DNA of 64,000 bases, taken from positions 22,375 to 86,374 of the forward strand of contig JANYCA010000137.1 of the NCBI GenBank assembly GCA_025360525.1, written 5' to 3'. The position numbers and the translations under genes were made by a program. Numbering within the stretch: the first letter of the stretch is position 1; every line of letters begins with the position of its first letter. The stretch comes from Chitinophagaceae bacterium (GTDB lineage Bacteria; Bacteroidota; Bacteroidia; Chitinophagales; Chitinophagaceae). Below the pieces are notes generated by a model, which saw only the letters and a list, made by a program, of their open reading frames with translations, did no database searches and was not told the origin of the DNA. This document shows positions 51,301 to 61,465 of the stretch, piece by piece.

Positions 51301-52052
51301 GTACCGGGTGCTGATCCATCTATAATTTTGTAATGATATTTATTGGGAAACCTATCCTCATCAATTTTATCAACCAGTACAAACATATCAAGATCCCCAT
51401 CCCGGTCATAATCAAAAAATACCGCATTGGTTGAATAGGTTGTATCTGCAATGCCATATTCAGCCGCCATTTCTTTAAATACAGGAATACCGTTTTTATC
51501 AACACCTTTATTAATGTATAAAAGATTTTTTCTGTCAGCCGGATTAGTTTTAAGCGTGGCACAAACATACATGTCCGGCAGACCATCTGTGTTAATATCA
51601 ACCACAGCCACACCAGAGCACCATCTCCCACTTCCATTTACGGCGCTGGCCTCTGTGATATCCTCAAACTTCATTTCACCTTTATTGAGATAAAGTTTAT
51701 TACTCACCATATTGCCGGTAAAATATACATCTTGTAACCCGTCATTATTAAAATCGCCGATGGCCACGCCACCGCCATTATACACGTATTCATTATCGAG
51801 GATATTAATGGAATCGTTCTCTGTTATTCTGTTGGAAAAATTGATACCGGTTTTAGCAGGAGACAATTGTGTAAATAAGGTTTTTTTATTTTTACAGGAA
51901 CTCAATAACGTCATTATCACGATGGAAATGGCAATGCTGATTTTTAAAAACCAAATTGAAAAGCTTTTTTTATTAAAGCTATTTTGAGATAGTCGGTTAT
52001 TCATATTAATCAGTATCGTCATGATCGCTTTATACATTTCAAAATTATCCAC
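48387..52052 (-). CDS. FG-GAP/VCBS repeat lipoprotein with ASPIC/UnbV domain
   Basis: Many GDFNNDGLQDVYFTG / DINRDGWPDIYVTND repeats; ASPIC/UnbV-like VHIQYGDKQQVHEQTPYRGYLSTMEPFIHFGIG; lipobox LLSSC. Confidence 0.92.
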   Translation of the reverse strand: MDNFEMYKAIMTILINMNNRLSQNSFNKKSFSIWFLKISIAISIVIMTLLSSCKNKKTLFTQLSPAKTGINFSNRITENDSINILDNEYVYNGGGVAIGDFNNDGLQDVYFTGNMVSNKLYLNKGEMKFEDITEASAVNGSGRWCSGVAVVDINTDGLPDMYVCATLKTNPADRKNLLYINKGVDKNGIPVFKEMAAEYGIADTTYSTNAVFFDYDRDGDLDMFVLVDKIDEDRFPNKYHYKIIDGSAPGTDRLYRNDWSDSLHHPVFTDVSKQAGILIEGFGLGVHVADINRDGWPDIYVTNDYISNDLLYINNQNGTFTNKAADYFKHTSFSAMGNDIADINNDGLQDVIALDMLPEDNYRKKMMLNPNNYSSYLNTKEFNYEYQYVRNTLQLNLGNRPGADSLQHPIFADIAYYANIAGTDWSWAPLVADFDNDGYRDIIITNGFPRDVTDHDFIAYRSNTKNYAPKNLLLNEIPAVKLKNYAFRNNGDLTFSNVSADWGITTPSFSNGAAYADLDNDGDLDYVVNNINDSASVFMNNVNEQKDGNNNYLRILLKGDPGNAAALGSFVHIQYGDKQQVHEQTPYRGYLSTMEPFIHFGIGADSIVNEIKVTWPDGKEQVLNNIKTNQVITITRQKDLPSKKNKSDINPLLFNDVTTETGIKYIHSEKDYIDFNIQKLLPHKFSQYGPAIATGDINGDGLDDFFISGSYGNSGSFFIQKRDGRFDERKLVPAANMNNKKVDDAGVLLFDADADNDLDLYVAGGGLESPAGSENYRDRLYINDGRGNFRLDTLAIPRSVISKSCVKACDYDKDGDLDLFIGGRVMPGQYPKAVNSFILRNDSKMGKAIFTDVTKEIAPALSGVGLTCDMLWTDFDNDGWTDIIIVGEWMPVSFFKNNNGKFENINSSTGLQKATGWWNSLVAGDFDNDGDIDYVAGNVGLNSFYKTSPVFPAAIYAFDYNNDGGYDAIPTLFLPDVNGNPKEFPAFGRDDMVKQMIAFKGRFTNYKQYATASVAEVLTKEEISHSLKLQANNFSSCYIKNNGGGHFEMQPLPVEAQLSSIFGMIADDVNGDSNLDIIINGNDYGTEIATGRYDAFSGLILKGDGKGNFTAVQPQQSGVYIPGDGKSLAYIKSANNNLLLLAGQNQGPLLIFKNTAARKIIGLLPNDRSVLYTYINGKVRKEELYFGHSFFSQSGRYIIAGPDVKSAIVTDNTGNKRNINL

Positions 52053-52060
52053 ATAAAAAT

Positions 52061-52534
52061 TTATTCTACCGCTGCTTTTAAAGTGATCAATAGCTGAGCA
52101 GGTTCAGTATTACAGGTAAGTTCCAGCGTTTTGTTCTGAGGGCCTTTCCGTCCATTTGTGTTGAAGTATGTCGTAATATCAACTTCCTTGCCGGGAGGAA
52201 TCAATTCCTTTGTAACTACCGCTGCCACACAATCGCAGGAACCGGAGGTTTTATATATAATAAGCGGCTCATTTCCTGTATTGCTAATCTTAAAAATATG
52301 TGACAGTGTGTCCCCTTCTTTTACTTTCCCAAAATCAACAGAAGTTTGGTTTAAACTTGCTGTTGTAAAATAAGCTTTATCCTTCTCAATGGTAACCGGT
52401 CCGTTATAATTCCCACTGTTGTTACTTTTGGCATTAAAAAAGTTAAACTGATTATCCAGCAGGATAAGCCCCGTGCCAATAACAACACCAAAAGCAATAA
52501 TTTGAAACCAGGTTTTTGCAAGCAATTTTTTCAT
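52061..52534 (-). CDS. DUF1573-domain protein, membrane-anchored
   Basis: VDFGKVKEGDTLSHIFKISNTGNEPLIIYKTSGSCDCVAAVVTKELIPPGKEVDITTYFNTNGRKGPQNKTLELTCNTEPAQLLITLKA. Confidence 0.92.
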   Translation of the reverse strand: MKKLLAKTWFQIIAFGVVIGTGLILLDNQFNFFNAKSNNSGNYNGPVTIEKDKAYFTTASLNQTSVDFGKVKEGDTLSHIFKISNTGNEPLIIYKTSGSCDCVAAVVTKELIPPGKEVDITTYFNTNGRKGPQNKTLELTCNTEPAQLLITLKAAVE

Positions 52535-52548
52535 TTGTGTACTTTTAT

Positions 52549-55500
52549 TTATTTGAAATCAAGAAACAGGATGGCATCATTATTCCTGGCAATTAAAACA
52601 TATTGTTTGTTGTTAACCGTTATTAGTGCGGCATCTCTTAACTGTCCTTTTAATTGCAGACCTGATTGAAGTGATGGCATCCACTTAAAACTACCTTTAC
52701 CATCACCCTGCAACAGGCTGCTGGCATTGGCATCGAGTCTTCCAATGTCTGGTTTTAGATCAAACAAATTGCCCCCGGTTAAAATATCCAAGTTGCCATC
52801 TTTGTCAAAGTCATTTAATATAACAGTGAATACCGGAGAAGCCTGGCACATTGCCGGCAATGCCAATAATTTAAAATTATTATTCCCTTCGTTTACCAAC
52901 ACAGAAGAAGACAAAGTTTGTATTGAAAGCCTGAAGGATTTACTTAACAAATCATTTCCAATAATGTCATTAATTGATTTACCTGCATAATCTTTATACT
53001 GTAAAATTTTCTTTTTGAGATAAGGTAATTGAGAGGTGATATCTTCTTTGGAATTGTACAAGTGACTTCTACTATCAGGCCAATAGTAAGTAATGAGAGA
53101 TTCGATACTTTCATTTTTATCAAAGTCATTTACATACATTTCCATGGGTTTTTCCACGGATGCTTTAAACCTTGAGTTTTGACCCCAGTTACCCAGGACA
53201 AAATCGATATCGCCGTCTTTGTCAATATCTGCAGCACTAATACAATTCCATAACCCTGCACTATTGGGAATACTTTTTGCAGAAGTAATAATCCCCTTGT
53301 TATTGATAAAATAAGTCACCGCCATCCAATCTCCCACTAGCATTAAATCAGGATAAGTATCCTTGTTTATATCCGTCCAAACAGCATCTGTCACCATACC
53401 TGGTGATTTTAATATTTCAGGTGTTTCATCTTTTAACTGGCCTTTAATATTATGCAGCAAAAAACTCCTGCCGGGCAAACCATATTTACCTGTAATGGCT
53501 CTTCCGCCAATAAATACATCCGGGTAACCATCTTTATCGTAGTCTGCAATTTTTACACAGGATGCATTGGTAGCAACATCAGGCATGCGGCCTTTTGTAA
53601 ACTTTCCATTACCATCATTAATGTATAACCGGGCAGATAAAAGTGAACTACCCTGGTCATATTGGTAGCCGCCGCAAACAACCAATAAATCCTGGTCACC
53701 ATCCTTATCAACATCAAAGAAAACAGCGCCTGCATCTTCCATATCTTTATCCGCATTAAATACAGGCTGGACAGTTTTGATAAAACCCTTTTTTGTTTGA
53801 ATCAATAATTTAGCCGTATCCCCCGCTGCAGCACCAACAAAGATATCCTGTAGTCCATCTTTATTTACATCTGCAATCGCCAGTTTTGGCCCCTGTGTAG
53901 ATAACATATAAGGTATCAGTCTCTCACCATCAAAATCAGAATATCTGTTCTCTTTATGAACCACAGCATTGGTAAGTAATGTGGCAGTCTTATCAGTAAA
54001 TAAAGCAGGAGATACTTTGCCTGGTATAAATTTTCTATCAGCATTTTTCTGGTCCAGCCTTATTTCTTTATCTGCCGGAACATTGTACATCACTTGCCTC
54101 GTAAGATCTGGCCAGATTACTTCCAAAGAATCTATTTTGTTATTTTTACCCAAGCCAAATATTAATTTATTATCTACACAACTTTGAAAACTTCTTACAG
54201 GGATATTTTGCAATACCTGTTTTTCATTATTGGAGTATAGGTTTACCCAGGCACCGGTTCCAAAAGGATTGAGGCCTTTGCCTGTAAAGCCGATTTTCAA
54301 AAAATGATTTCCGGCTTTCTTATCAGCTTCATTCCGGTAAACAAAACATGGCGCATTTATATTATTTACTACCAAATCCATGTCACCATCATTATCAAGA
54401 TCAGCATACGCCACGCCATTACTGAATGATGGCTCGCCAAGCCCCAGCTCATAAGCTTTATTCAGGAAAGTAAAATTGCGCTGGTTTACGTAAGCATAAT
54501 TAGGCAATTTAAAAGACGGGATGTAAGCGAGGAAATTTCTAAAATCAAATTTCCCATTTTTAGTTACTATACTTTCCACATTTTTTTTATCTGCCAAAAA
54601 CTCTGCAAAATCCATATCGCTGATGTCTTTGTAAACACCATTACTAATGAATACATCTTTATAACCATCATTATCAAAATCAAAACTTAAGGCACCCCAG
54701 CTCCAGTCTGTTGCTGCAATGCCCGACATAAAAGCTGTTTCAGAAAAATGGCCATCACCCTGGTTCCACTGCAACGAATTTTGGGGAAACTGGTAATGAA
54801 ACGAAGCCCTGTATTTCATATTCTCCAGGTGATATTGCTCAAACCTCGTAAGTGTTTTTACCCTGGTTTCATCTTCCGGCAACATATCGGTAGTTACAAT
54901 ATCCATGTAGCCGTCATTGTTAAGGTCTGCCACATCTGCCCCCATACTGGAAGATGATATATGTCCCATTCTTTCAGGTAACTCATCCTTAAAAGTGCCA
55001 TTTCGCTGATTTATGTATAGATAATCCTTTTCATAAAAATCATTACTCACATAAATATCCGGATACATATCGCCGTTTACATCACTTACCGAAACACCCA
55101 GCCCATAAGCAATTTTTGTTCCTGCAATACCAGTTTGTTCACTTACATCTGTAAAATGACCATTGTCATTCCGCATTAGTTTATGCCCGCCCAACGTATC
55201 ACGTACTTTCCTTACCTCTTCCAGGTCAAATTTTCTTACATCCACAAAACTATTGTTCAGTATGTAACAATCAAGATCCCCATCTAAGTCGTAATCAAAA
55301 AAAGAAGCATGCGTAGTAAAGCCTATATCATTTAACCCATATGCTTTTGCTTCTTCTTTAAATTTATTATTATGCTGGTTGATGTATAATTCGTTTTCTT
55401 TATTATCTCCTTTAATATCCCCACTGTTGCAGACATAGATATCCAGCCAGCCATCACCATTTACATCTGCCATCGTTACGCCTGTGCGCCAGCCTCTTTT

Positions 55501-55848
55501 ACTTTTGATGCCGCTGGCAGCGGTAATATCTTCAAACTTAAAACTGCCTTTATTCAGATACAGTTTACTTTCACCCTGGTTGGCGGTAAGAAAAATATCA
55601 GCAAGCCCGTCGTTGTTAATATCCCCCAGCGCAACACCTCCCCCATTATAAAAATTCCGGTATGAAAGGATATTATATTCCTGGCCGTCTGCAACGGTAT
55701 TGGAAAAACCGACACCTGTTACTGATGAATCTAATTTTACAAACAAAGGGGCATCAGGCGCAACATATCCCTGGCTTTCTTTTGACTTGCAGGAGAATAA
55801 CCAAACTACTGTGAGGCCAGCACATAAAATAATGATTAATCTCTTCAT
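52549..55848 (-). CDS. FG-GAP/VCBS repeat lipoprotein with ASPIC/UnbV domain
   Basis: GDINNDGLADIFLTANQGESKLYLNKG-type repeats; AWVNLYSNNEKQVLQNIPVRSFQSCVDNKLIFGLGK ASPIC/UnbV; lipobox WLFSC. Confidence 0.92.
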   Translation of the reverse strand: MKRLIIILCAGLTVVWLFSCKSKESQGYVAPDAPLFVKLDSSVTGVGFSNTVADGQEYNILSYRNFYNGGGVALGDINNDGLADIFLTANQGESKLYLNKGSFKFEDITAASGIKSKRGWRTGVTMADVNGDGWLDIYVCNSGDIKGDNKENELYINQHNNKFKEEAKAYGLNDIGFTTHASFFDYDLDGDLDCYILNNSFVDVRKFDLEEVRKVRDTLGGHKLMRNDNGHFTDVSEQTGIAGTKIAYGLGVSVSDVNGDMYPDIYVSNDFYEKDYLYINQRNGTFKDELPERMGHISSSSMGADVADLNNDGYMDIVTTDMLPEDETRVKTLTRFEQYHLENMKYRASFHYQFPQNSLQWNQGDGHFSETAFMSGIAATDWSWGALSFDFDNDGYKDVFISNGVYKDISDMDFAEFLADKKNVESIVTKNGKFDFRNFLAYIPSFKLPNYAYVNQRNFTFLNKAYELGLGEPSFSNGVAYADLDNDGDMDLVVNNINAPCFVYRNEADKKAGNHFLKIGFTGKGLNPFGTGAWVNLYSNNEKQVLQNIPVRSFQSCVDNKLIFGLGKNNKIDSLEVIWPDLTRQVMYNVPADKEIRLDQKNADRKFIPGKVSPALFTDKTATLLTNAVVHKENRYSDFDGERLIPYMLSTQGPKLAIADVNKDGLQDIFVGAAAGDTAKLLIQTKKGFIKTVQPVFNADKDMEDAGAVFFDVDKDGDQDLLVVCGGYQYDQGSSLLSARLYINDGNGKFTKGRMPDVATNASCVKIADYDKDGYPDVFIGGRAITGKYGLPGRSFLLHNIKGQLKDETPEILKSPGMVTDAVWTDINKDTYPDLMLVGDWMAVTYFINNKGIITSAKSIPNSAGLWNCISAADIDKDGDIDFVLGNWGQNSRFKASVEKPMEMYVNDFDKNESIESLITYYWPDSRSHLYNSKEDITSQLPYLKKKILQYKDYAGKSINDIIGNDLLSKSFRLSIQTLSSSVLVNEGNNNFKLLALPAMCQASPVFTVILNDFDKDGNLDILTGGNLFDLKPDIGRLDANASSLLQGDGKGSFKWMPSLQSGLQLKGQLRDAALITVNNKQYVLIARNNDAILFLDFK

Positions 55849-55966
55849 AGTATCAAAAAACTTTTAGTAATTATACAACCAAGGGGTAATTTACAAAATG
55901 ACTATAACAATTGGACATGCAGCAATATATTTTGTTTAACCTAATACCTAAGGATTCTATTAAAGT

Positions 55967-55998
55967 AAAAGGACACCTGATTGGGTGCCCTTTTACAA
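55967..55998 (-). terminator. Intra-cluster hairpin with U-tract between susD-like and downstream FG-GAP gene
   Basis: AAAAGGACACC(55967-55977)/GGTGCCCTTTT(55984-55994), one mismatch; T-run on the minus strand. Confidence 0.6.
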
Positions 55999-56036
55999 AA
56001 ACTGCTATTTTACCAAAACTAAGAAACTACTTAATA

Positions 56037-57770
56037 TTAATATCCTACATTCTGCTTTAATTGTGCGTCGCCATTTATTTTACTCAACTCAATCTCTACA
56101 CTTGGAATAGGAAAGTATTTAAGTTTTGTTACGGTTGGCTGTTCAGTTGCCCCATACAATTGAAGCCTTCTTGTTTTTTCAACAGCAAGGAAATCAACCA
56201 ATGTTTGCAAATCCTTCCACCTGCGAAGGTCAAAGAAACGAAATCCTTCCATCGCCAATTCTATTCTTCTTTCCCACCTTAGCGCCCTCCTTGCATCAGC
56301 CTGATTTTCAAATGCTGAATAAGTGCCTACTTTGTATTTAGTACCATTAACTATACCTGCACCACCTATAAGCGGAGCGGAAATAGTAGCTTCTGTAGTG
56401 CCAGCACCCTGAACAAATTTTCCAGCTCTTGTTCTTACATTGTTAATATAAGTTCTGGCAAGTTCAAGATTTCCATTTGATTCTATTTCACATTCTGCTG
56501 CCATTAACAAGACATCGGAGTACCTTATAATAGGAACATCAATAGCATTGGGAGCAGTAGACCAGCCGCTGGCTGTTGACAGCGTGCCCTTCTGTGCTGC
56601 ATGAAAAACGTTCTTTTTAGGCGAGAAAAAACCACAATAACCACCATCACGGATCCAATCATCTTTATGTGGTCCCCAATCAAGGTAAGGAGTTCCGGTT
56701 CTTCCTACTGTCCAGTCTAATCTAGGATCAAAATTATCAGTAGTAAAGTTTGCAAGAGAACTATTAAATGTGTTAAATAATGGCAACCCGTTAACATCTG
56801 TTCTAAATGCATTTACCAGGTTTTGAGATGGTTGATGAAAACCGCAACATTGTGTTACCGGCGCATTTCCATTAGGGAAATTTAGGCGGTCTCCCCAATT
56901 TCCATTAGCACTTTCTCCAGCCCCATCATTTACGGTAGCTTTATAAACGAAAAGCATCTCCGAATTATTTTGCTTGGAGGCATCGAAGACATCATGAAAA
57001 TTATCAACCAGGGCATATTTATTACCGGATATTACAGCCTGCAATAATGGTTTGGCTTCGGCATATTTCCCAATAAACATATATGCTCTTGCCAGGTAAG
57101 CTTGTGCAGCCCCTTTTGTAGCCCTTCCCGAGGTAAATGAACTAACTTCTGCAAGTCCATCAATTGCTTCCTTAAAATCAGCCTCTATCCTGGGAAAAAT
57201 ATCAACATCATTCTTTTGCCTGTATTCAGTTACGGTTTCATCTATAAAAGGAACATTGACCCACATTTTGTAAGCCTCAAAATGATAATGCGCCCTCAAA
57301 AACTTTGCCTCACCGGTTAATTGCTTTTTATCAGCATCAGACAAATCTGTTGATGCATTAATTAATCTTAAGGCTACATTGGTTTTGCCTACCCCTGCAT
57401 AACAGGTTTGAAATTTTGCCCTGAAGTAAGGATCATCTGGCTCAAACTGATACCTGTTCATCCGTTCAACACCCACCTGGTCATTTGGCTGAGATCCCGG
57501 ATAAGCATCATCAGAAGTAACACTTCCCCATATCCAGTTACTGCCCGCAGCAGGCCACGGATTTCCTGCAGCATTATTCCAGCCATTATCACTCCAGCCA
57601 TCCAATAATGCATAGGCAGCAATTACGGTTGTATTAATACCTTTTGCATTAGAAAGTGAAGATTCAGAATAAACACCTTCAGGACGCCTTTCCAAAAAAC
57701 TTTTTTTACAAGAGTAGATCGCTACTCCAAGTATTAGCGCCCCCAGTAATGTCATTAATTTATTTTTCAT
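56037..57770 (-). CDS. RagB/SusD family nutrient-binding outer membrane lipoprotein
   Basis: Lipobox AIYSC; KKSFLERRPEGVYSESSLSNAKGINTTVIAAYALLDGW; C-term LRWERRIELAMEGFRFFDLRRWKD...LKYFPIPSVEIELSK. Confidence 0.95.
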   Translation of the reverse strand: MKNKLMTLLGALILGVAIYSCKKSFLERRPEGVYSESSLSNAKGINTTVIAAYALLDGWSDNGWNNAAGNPWPAAGSNWIWGSVTSDDAYPGSQPNDQVGVERMNRYQFEPDDPYFRAKFQTCYAGVGKTNVALRLINASTDLSDADKKQLTGEAKFLRAHYHFEAYKMWVNVPFIDETVTEYRQKNDVDIFPRIEADFKEAIDGLAEVSSFTSGRATKGAAQAYLARAYMFIGKYAEAKPLLQAVISGNKYALVDNFHDVFDASKQNNSEMLFVYKATVNDGAGESANGNWGDRLNFPNGNAPVTQCCGFHQPSQNLVNAFRTDVNGLPLFNTFNSSLANFTTDNFDPRLDWTVGRTGTPYLDWGPHKDDWIRDGGYCGFFSPKKNVFHAAQKGTLSTASGWSTAPNAIDVPIIRYSDVLLMAAECEIESNGNLELARTYINNVRTRAGKFVQGAGTTEATISAPLIGGAGIVNGTKYKVGTYSAFENQADARRALRWERRIELAMEGFRFFDLRRWKDLQTLVDFLAVEKTRRLQLYGATEQPTVTKLKYFPIPSVEIELSKINGDAQLKQNVGY

Positions 57771-57807
57771 AATCTAATTTTAATTTTTTTTTAAATAAGA
57801 TAACAGA

Positions 57808-60800
57808 TTAAAAAGTAAGATTTAATCCCACCGTCATATTTTTTGAACTTGGGTAGTTTCCGTAATCAATTCCAGAGTAAGGATCAGGAGCATTACCAGA
57901 AGTTCTGTTACCCATTTCCGGATCAAGACCTCCATATTTGGTTATGGTAAACAGATTTTGCGCCTGTACATAAAATCTTAAGTTGTCTATTTTCATTTTT
58001 TTCAACATACTGGCAGGTAATTTATAGCCAATTTGTAAAACTTTACATCTCACATAAGAACCGTCTTCTATGTAATAAGAACTTGGAGCAAAGCTGTACT
58101 TTTCATCAATAGATAACATGGGCAATTTGGCATTGGGATTGGCTGGTGACCATGATTCATAAAGCATTCGTTTTGAACGGTTGCCGTTAAAACCATTAAA
58201 ATCTGTGAAATAACGGGAATAATTAAAAATCTCATTTCCTTGTGTTCCTTGTAAAAACATTGAAAAATCAATCCCTTTGTATTCCATACTCAAATTCATT
58301 CCAAATACGAGTGCAGCGTTAGGGTCGCCTAACACGCCTTTGTCTTTCTCATCAATTTTCTTGTCACCATTAATGTCTTTCCATCTAAAACTTCCCCGGG
58401 CAGCTCCGCTCTGTGTAGAGGCCGCTGCTTCAGCATCTGTTTGGAAAAATCCATCTACAGTGTATCCATAAAAAGTACTCATTGGATGTCCAATTTCATG
58501 ACGAACCAATGGGCCAATCCTGGATTCTGAAATTGGTGGAAAGAATGAAGTAAGACCAAGTGATGCGGCCAGATCAGCAATTTTATTAACGTTATGAGTA
58601 AGATTTACTCCTATGCCGTAATGGAAGTCTTTATTAATTTCATCCTTCCAGTTGATCCCTAATTCAAAACCTTTGTTGGTTATTTTTCCGAGATTTTCAA
58701 AAGGGGTGCTCACATCATAAGGAAATGTACCGGGAAATTGCCGTTGAAACAAGAAGTTTTTATTCTCCCTGTTATATACATCTAAAGATATATCAAGTCT
58801 GCTGTTGAAAAACAAGGCATCTACACCAATATTTGTTTGTATCTGCTCTTCCCAAAGTAATCCGGGGTTTCCCAAACTAGTGGCAGTATATCCGGTAACC
58901 GTTGAATTATTAGTACCATTAATGTCATAAAAAGTAGTACCTGCTCCACCACCAAAAGAGGAATAGGCTTTGCTTCCATCAATTGCATCATTACCTGTTA
59001 CGCCATAGGCTGCCCTTAATTTAAGGTTCGATATCCAGCTTACATTCTTCATAAAAGATTCGCTGGAAACGTTCCATGCCAAGCCAACACCACCAAATGT
59101 TTTTCCTTTTTCAATTGGGAAAATTGAACTTTGATCATAGCGTGCTGTAGCATTTATTAAGTATTTTCCCGCAAAACTGTATTCGAGCCTGCCCATATAA
59201 CTTTCTTTTGATGGGCCATTACTTCCATAACTATTTACAGAACGTGTGGATGGATCAGCCAGGGCTGAATTCAGATACCATAAATCGTTTGAAGTAAGAA
59301 AATAATTACTGAGCGACCCGGAAATACCTCTGAATTTGTTAAGTTGCGCTTCGTGTAAAGCTGTTACTTTTACAACGTGGTTACCAAACTGGTTATCATA
59401 GTTTACCTGCTGGTTGAATACCCAGGTGTTAAAACGTTCGGTACGTTCACTAAATCCATTGGAGCCTCTTGGTTCAGCTGCTTCGGGATCAAGAAATGTG
59501 AACCCTTTAAAGAAATTAACACCAAAATTAAGACCAAAATTTACACGGGCTGTAAAGTGATTTAAAAACTTTACATCGGCATACACATTACCAATGGTGC
59601 GGAAATATTCTCCCCGGTTATCTTTATTTCTGTTCAGTTCTGCCAAACCATTTCTTCCATTTCCAAAACCACCCCTGTTTCCACCCCAATTTCCACCCTC
59701 ATCATAAACCGGTATAATCGGTTGCTGTTTTAAAATCCCGGAAACCAAAATACTTTGCTCCGACTGATTGCCATTTGGAAGACCTACCCCATTAGAAAAT
59801 CCTAATGAAAGATTTTCACCTAACGTAAAAGCCCCCACCTTAAATTCAGTATTTCCCCTTACAGTATAGCGCCTAAAATCTGTATATCGCATTGTTCCCT
59901 CTTGGTTAAAATAATTAAAACTAAAGAAGTAGCGACCTTTATCAGTACCACCACTTGCACTGATATTTTGTTCGGTAATTGGGGCAGTTCGCATTACTGC
60001 ATCCCACCAATTAGTGCCATTTTTGTTGGCTTTCATTATAAGATTATTAGGATAGTTGTAAACACCCGGAACCACTGGTCCACCAACTGTAGCGGCTATT
60101 GGGTTTGCATATTCGGGTATTACCGGGGTTGCTCCGTTTCCATAGACCCTTGTTACAAAACTATTTGCAGGTAATGTATTTATTGGGGTTGCAGAATTAT
60201 TAAATTGCTGGAACAGTAGATTGCCGTATTCCTGTGATGTGCCGATCATAAAGTCGTTGTAGCTTTTAACTGCCTTTTGAGACCCATAATAACCACTGTA
60301 TTCAATTTTAGACTTTGCATTTTTTCCCTTTTTGGTGGAAATAATAATTACACCGGCACTGGCGCCAATTCCATAAGCAGCTGTGGTAGCCGCATCTTTT
60401 AACACCTGGATTGACTCGATATCATTAGGATTGATATCATTAAAATAGGCTCCTTTAACTTGCATCCCGTCTATAACAACTAAAGGATCGCCACCTCCAG
60501 CCGTGAAAGTAGAGGTACCCCTTATCCTTATAGAAGCACCATCGCCGGCAGCTCCCGAAGTAGTTACTTTTACCCCGGTTGCACGGCCTTCTAATTGCTG
60601 GGCAAAGGAGGGGGCAGAAACTTTGGTAAGGTCAGATGCTTTTATAATTGAAACAGCACCCGTCAGATCTTTTTTCTTTTGAGTAGTGTAACCCGTAACA
60701 ACTACCTCATTCAGGTCATTTTTTTGTAATTTAACCGTGGCATCTACAAAGGTTTTTCCAGCCACATTAATTTCTATAGGCTCGTACCCAACATTTGTAA

Positions 60801-61038
60801 CCAGCAACACCGTTTTTTTTGATGGTACTGCAATAGTGAAGGTTCCTTCAGGCGAAGTAGTGGTTGCAATAGATGTTCCTCTTACAGTAACTGTAGCACC
60901 AGCTAACGGCTGTCCGTTGGGGCCAGTTATTTTTCCCGCTACATTCTGCTGCTGCGCTATTGCGAATAAACTAAGGAAGAAAGAAAGGAAGATCAAAAAA
61001 CTTCCTTTTACAAATAAGTTAATCTTTGTCATAAGCAA
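57808..61038 (-). CDS. SusC/RagA family TonB-linked outer membrane protein
   Basis: Carboxypeptidase-D-like repeat VAGKITGPNGQPLAGATVTVRGTS; NEVVVTGYTTQKKKDLTGAVS; plug SIRIRGTSTFTAGGGDPLVVIDG. Confidence 0.96.
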   Translation of the reverse strand: MLMTKINLFVKGSFLIFLSFFLSLFAIAQQQNVAGKITGPNGQPLAGATVTVRGTSIATTTSPEGTFTIAVPSKKTVLLVTNVGYEPIEINVAGKTFVDATVKLQKNDLNEVVVTGYTTQKKKDLTGAVSIIKASDLTKVSAPSFAQQLEGRATGVKVTTSGAAGDGASIRIRGTSTFTAGGGDPLVVIDGMQVKGAYFNDINPNDIESIQVLKDAATTAAYGIGASAGVIIISTKKGKNAKSKIEYSGYYGSQKAVKSYNDFMIGTSQEYGNLLFQQFNNSATPINTLPANSFVTRVYGNGATPVIPEYANPIAATVGGPVVPGVYNYPNNLIMKANKNGTNWWDAVMRTAPITEQNISASGGTDKGRYFFSFNYFNQEGTMRYTDFRRYTVRGNTEFKVGAFTLGENLSLGFSNGVGLPNGNQSEQSILVSGILKQQPIIPVYDEGGNWGGNRGGFGNGRNGLAELNRNKDNRGEYFRTIGNVYADVKFLNHFTARVNFGLNFGVNFFKGFTFLDPEAAEPRGSNGFSERTERFNTWVFNQQVNYDNQFGNHVVKVTALHEAQLNKFRGISGSLSNYFLTSNDLWYLNSALADPSTRSVNSYGSNGPSKESYMGRLEYSFAGKYLINATARYDQSSIFPIEKGKTFGGVGLAWNVSSESFMKNVSWISNLKLRAAYGVTGNDAIDGSKAYSSFGGGAGTTFYDINGTNNSTVTGYTATSLGNPGLLWEEQIQTNIGVDALFFNSRLDISLDVYNRENKNFLFQRQFPGTFPYDVSTPFENLGKITNKGFELGINWKDEINKDFHYGIGVNLTHNVNKIADLAASLGLTSFFPPISESRIGPLVRHEIGHPMSTFYGYTVDGFFQTDAEAAASTQSGAARGSFRWKDINGDKKIDEKDKGVLGDPNAALVFGMNLSMEYKGIDFSMFLQGTQGNEIFNYSRYFTDFNGFNGNRSKRMLYESWSPANPNAKLPMLSIDEKYSFAPSSYYIEDGSYVRCKVLQIGYKLPASMLKKMKIDNLRFYVQAQNLFTITKYGGLDPEMGNRTSGNAPDPYSGIDYGNYPSSKNMTVGLNLTF

Positions 61039-61465
61039 TCATTTTTTTTGGTTTTTGTGATTATCAAAATTATCTTTCTGCTTTAACGACAATAAAACTA
61101 TCCTATCTCTTTATTATACTTTTTTAATGTAAACTGGCTAATATATAGATAAAGTAGAGGCATAAAAAAAACGCCGCAAAATCAGTGTTTTAAAAAGTCT
61201 TCATTTCTGTACAATTTTTCGAACTTATTTATAGTGAATTTTTAAAGCAATTAATAATTATAATGATTAGAAATCAATCCGTTAAGTTTTTTTGCTTTAA
61301 ACTTATACGCTAATAAAAATGGCAATAGATCATTTAGGAAAACTTCTGTGTATTTTATTCCCTCTATTCAAGAGCTATTTGATACCGTTATTCAGTAAAA
61401 GAACTTGCATACCGGTGGCAACTACTATTAACTTATTACTTGTACCGTAAAAATTTTAGAACCTT

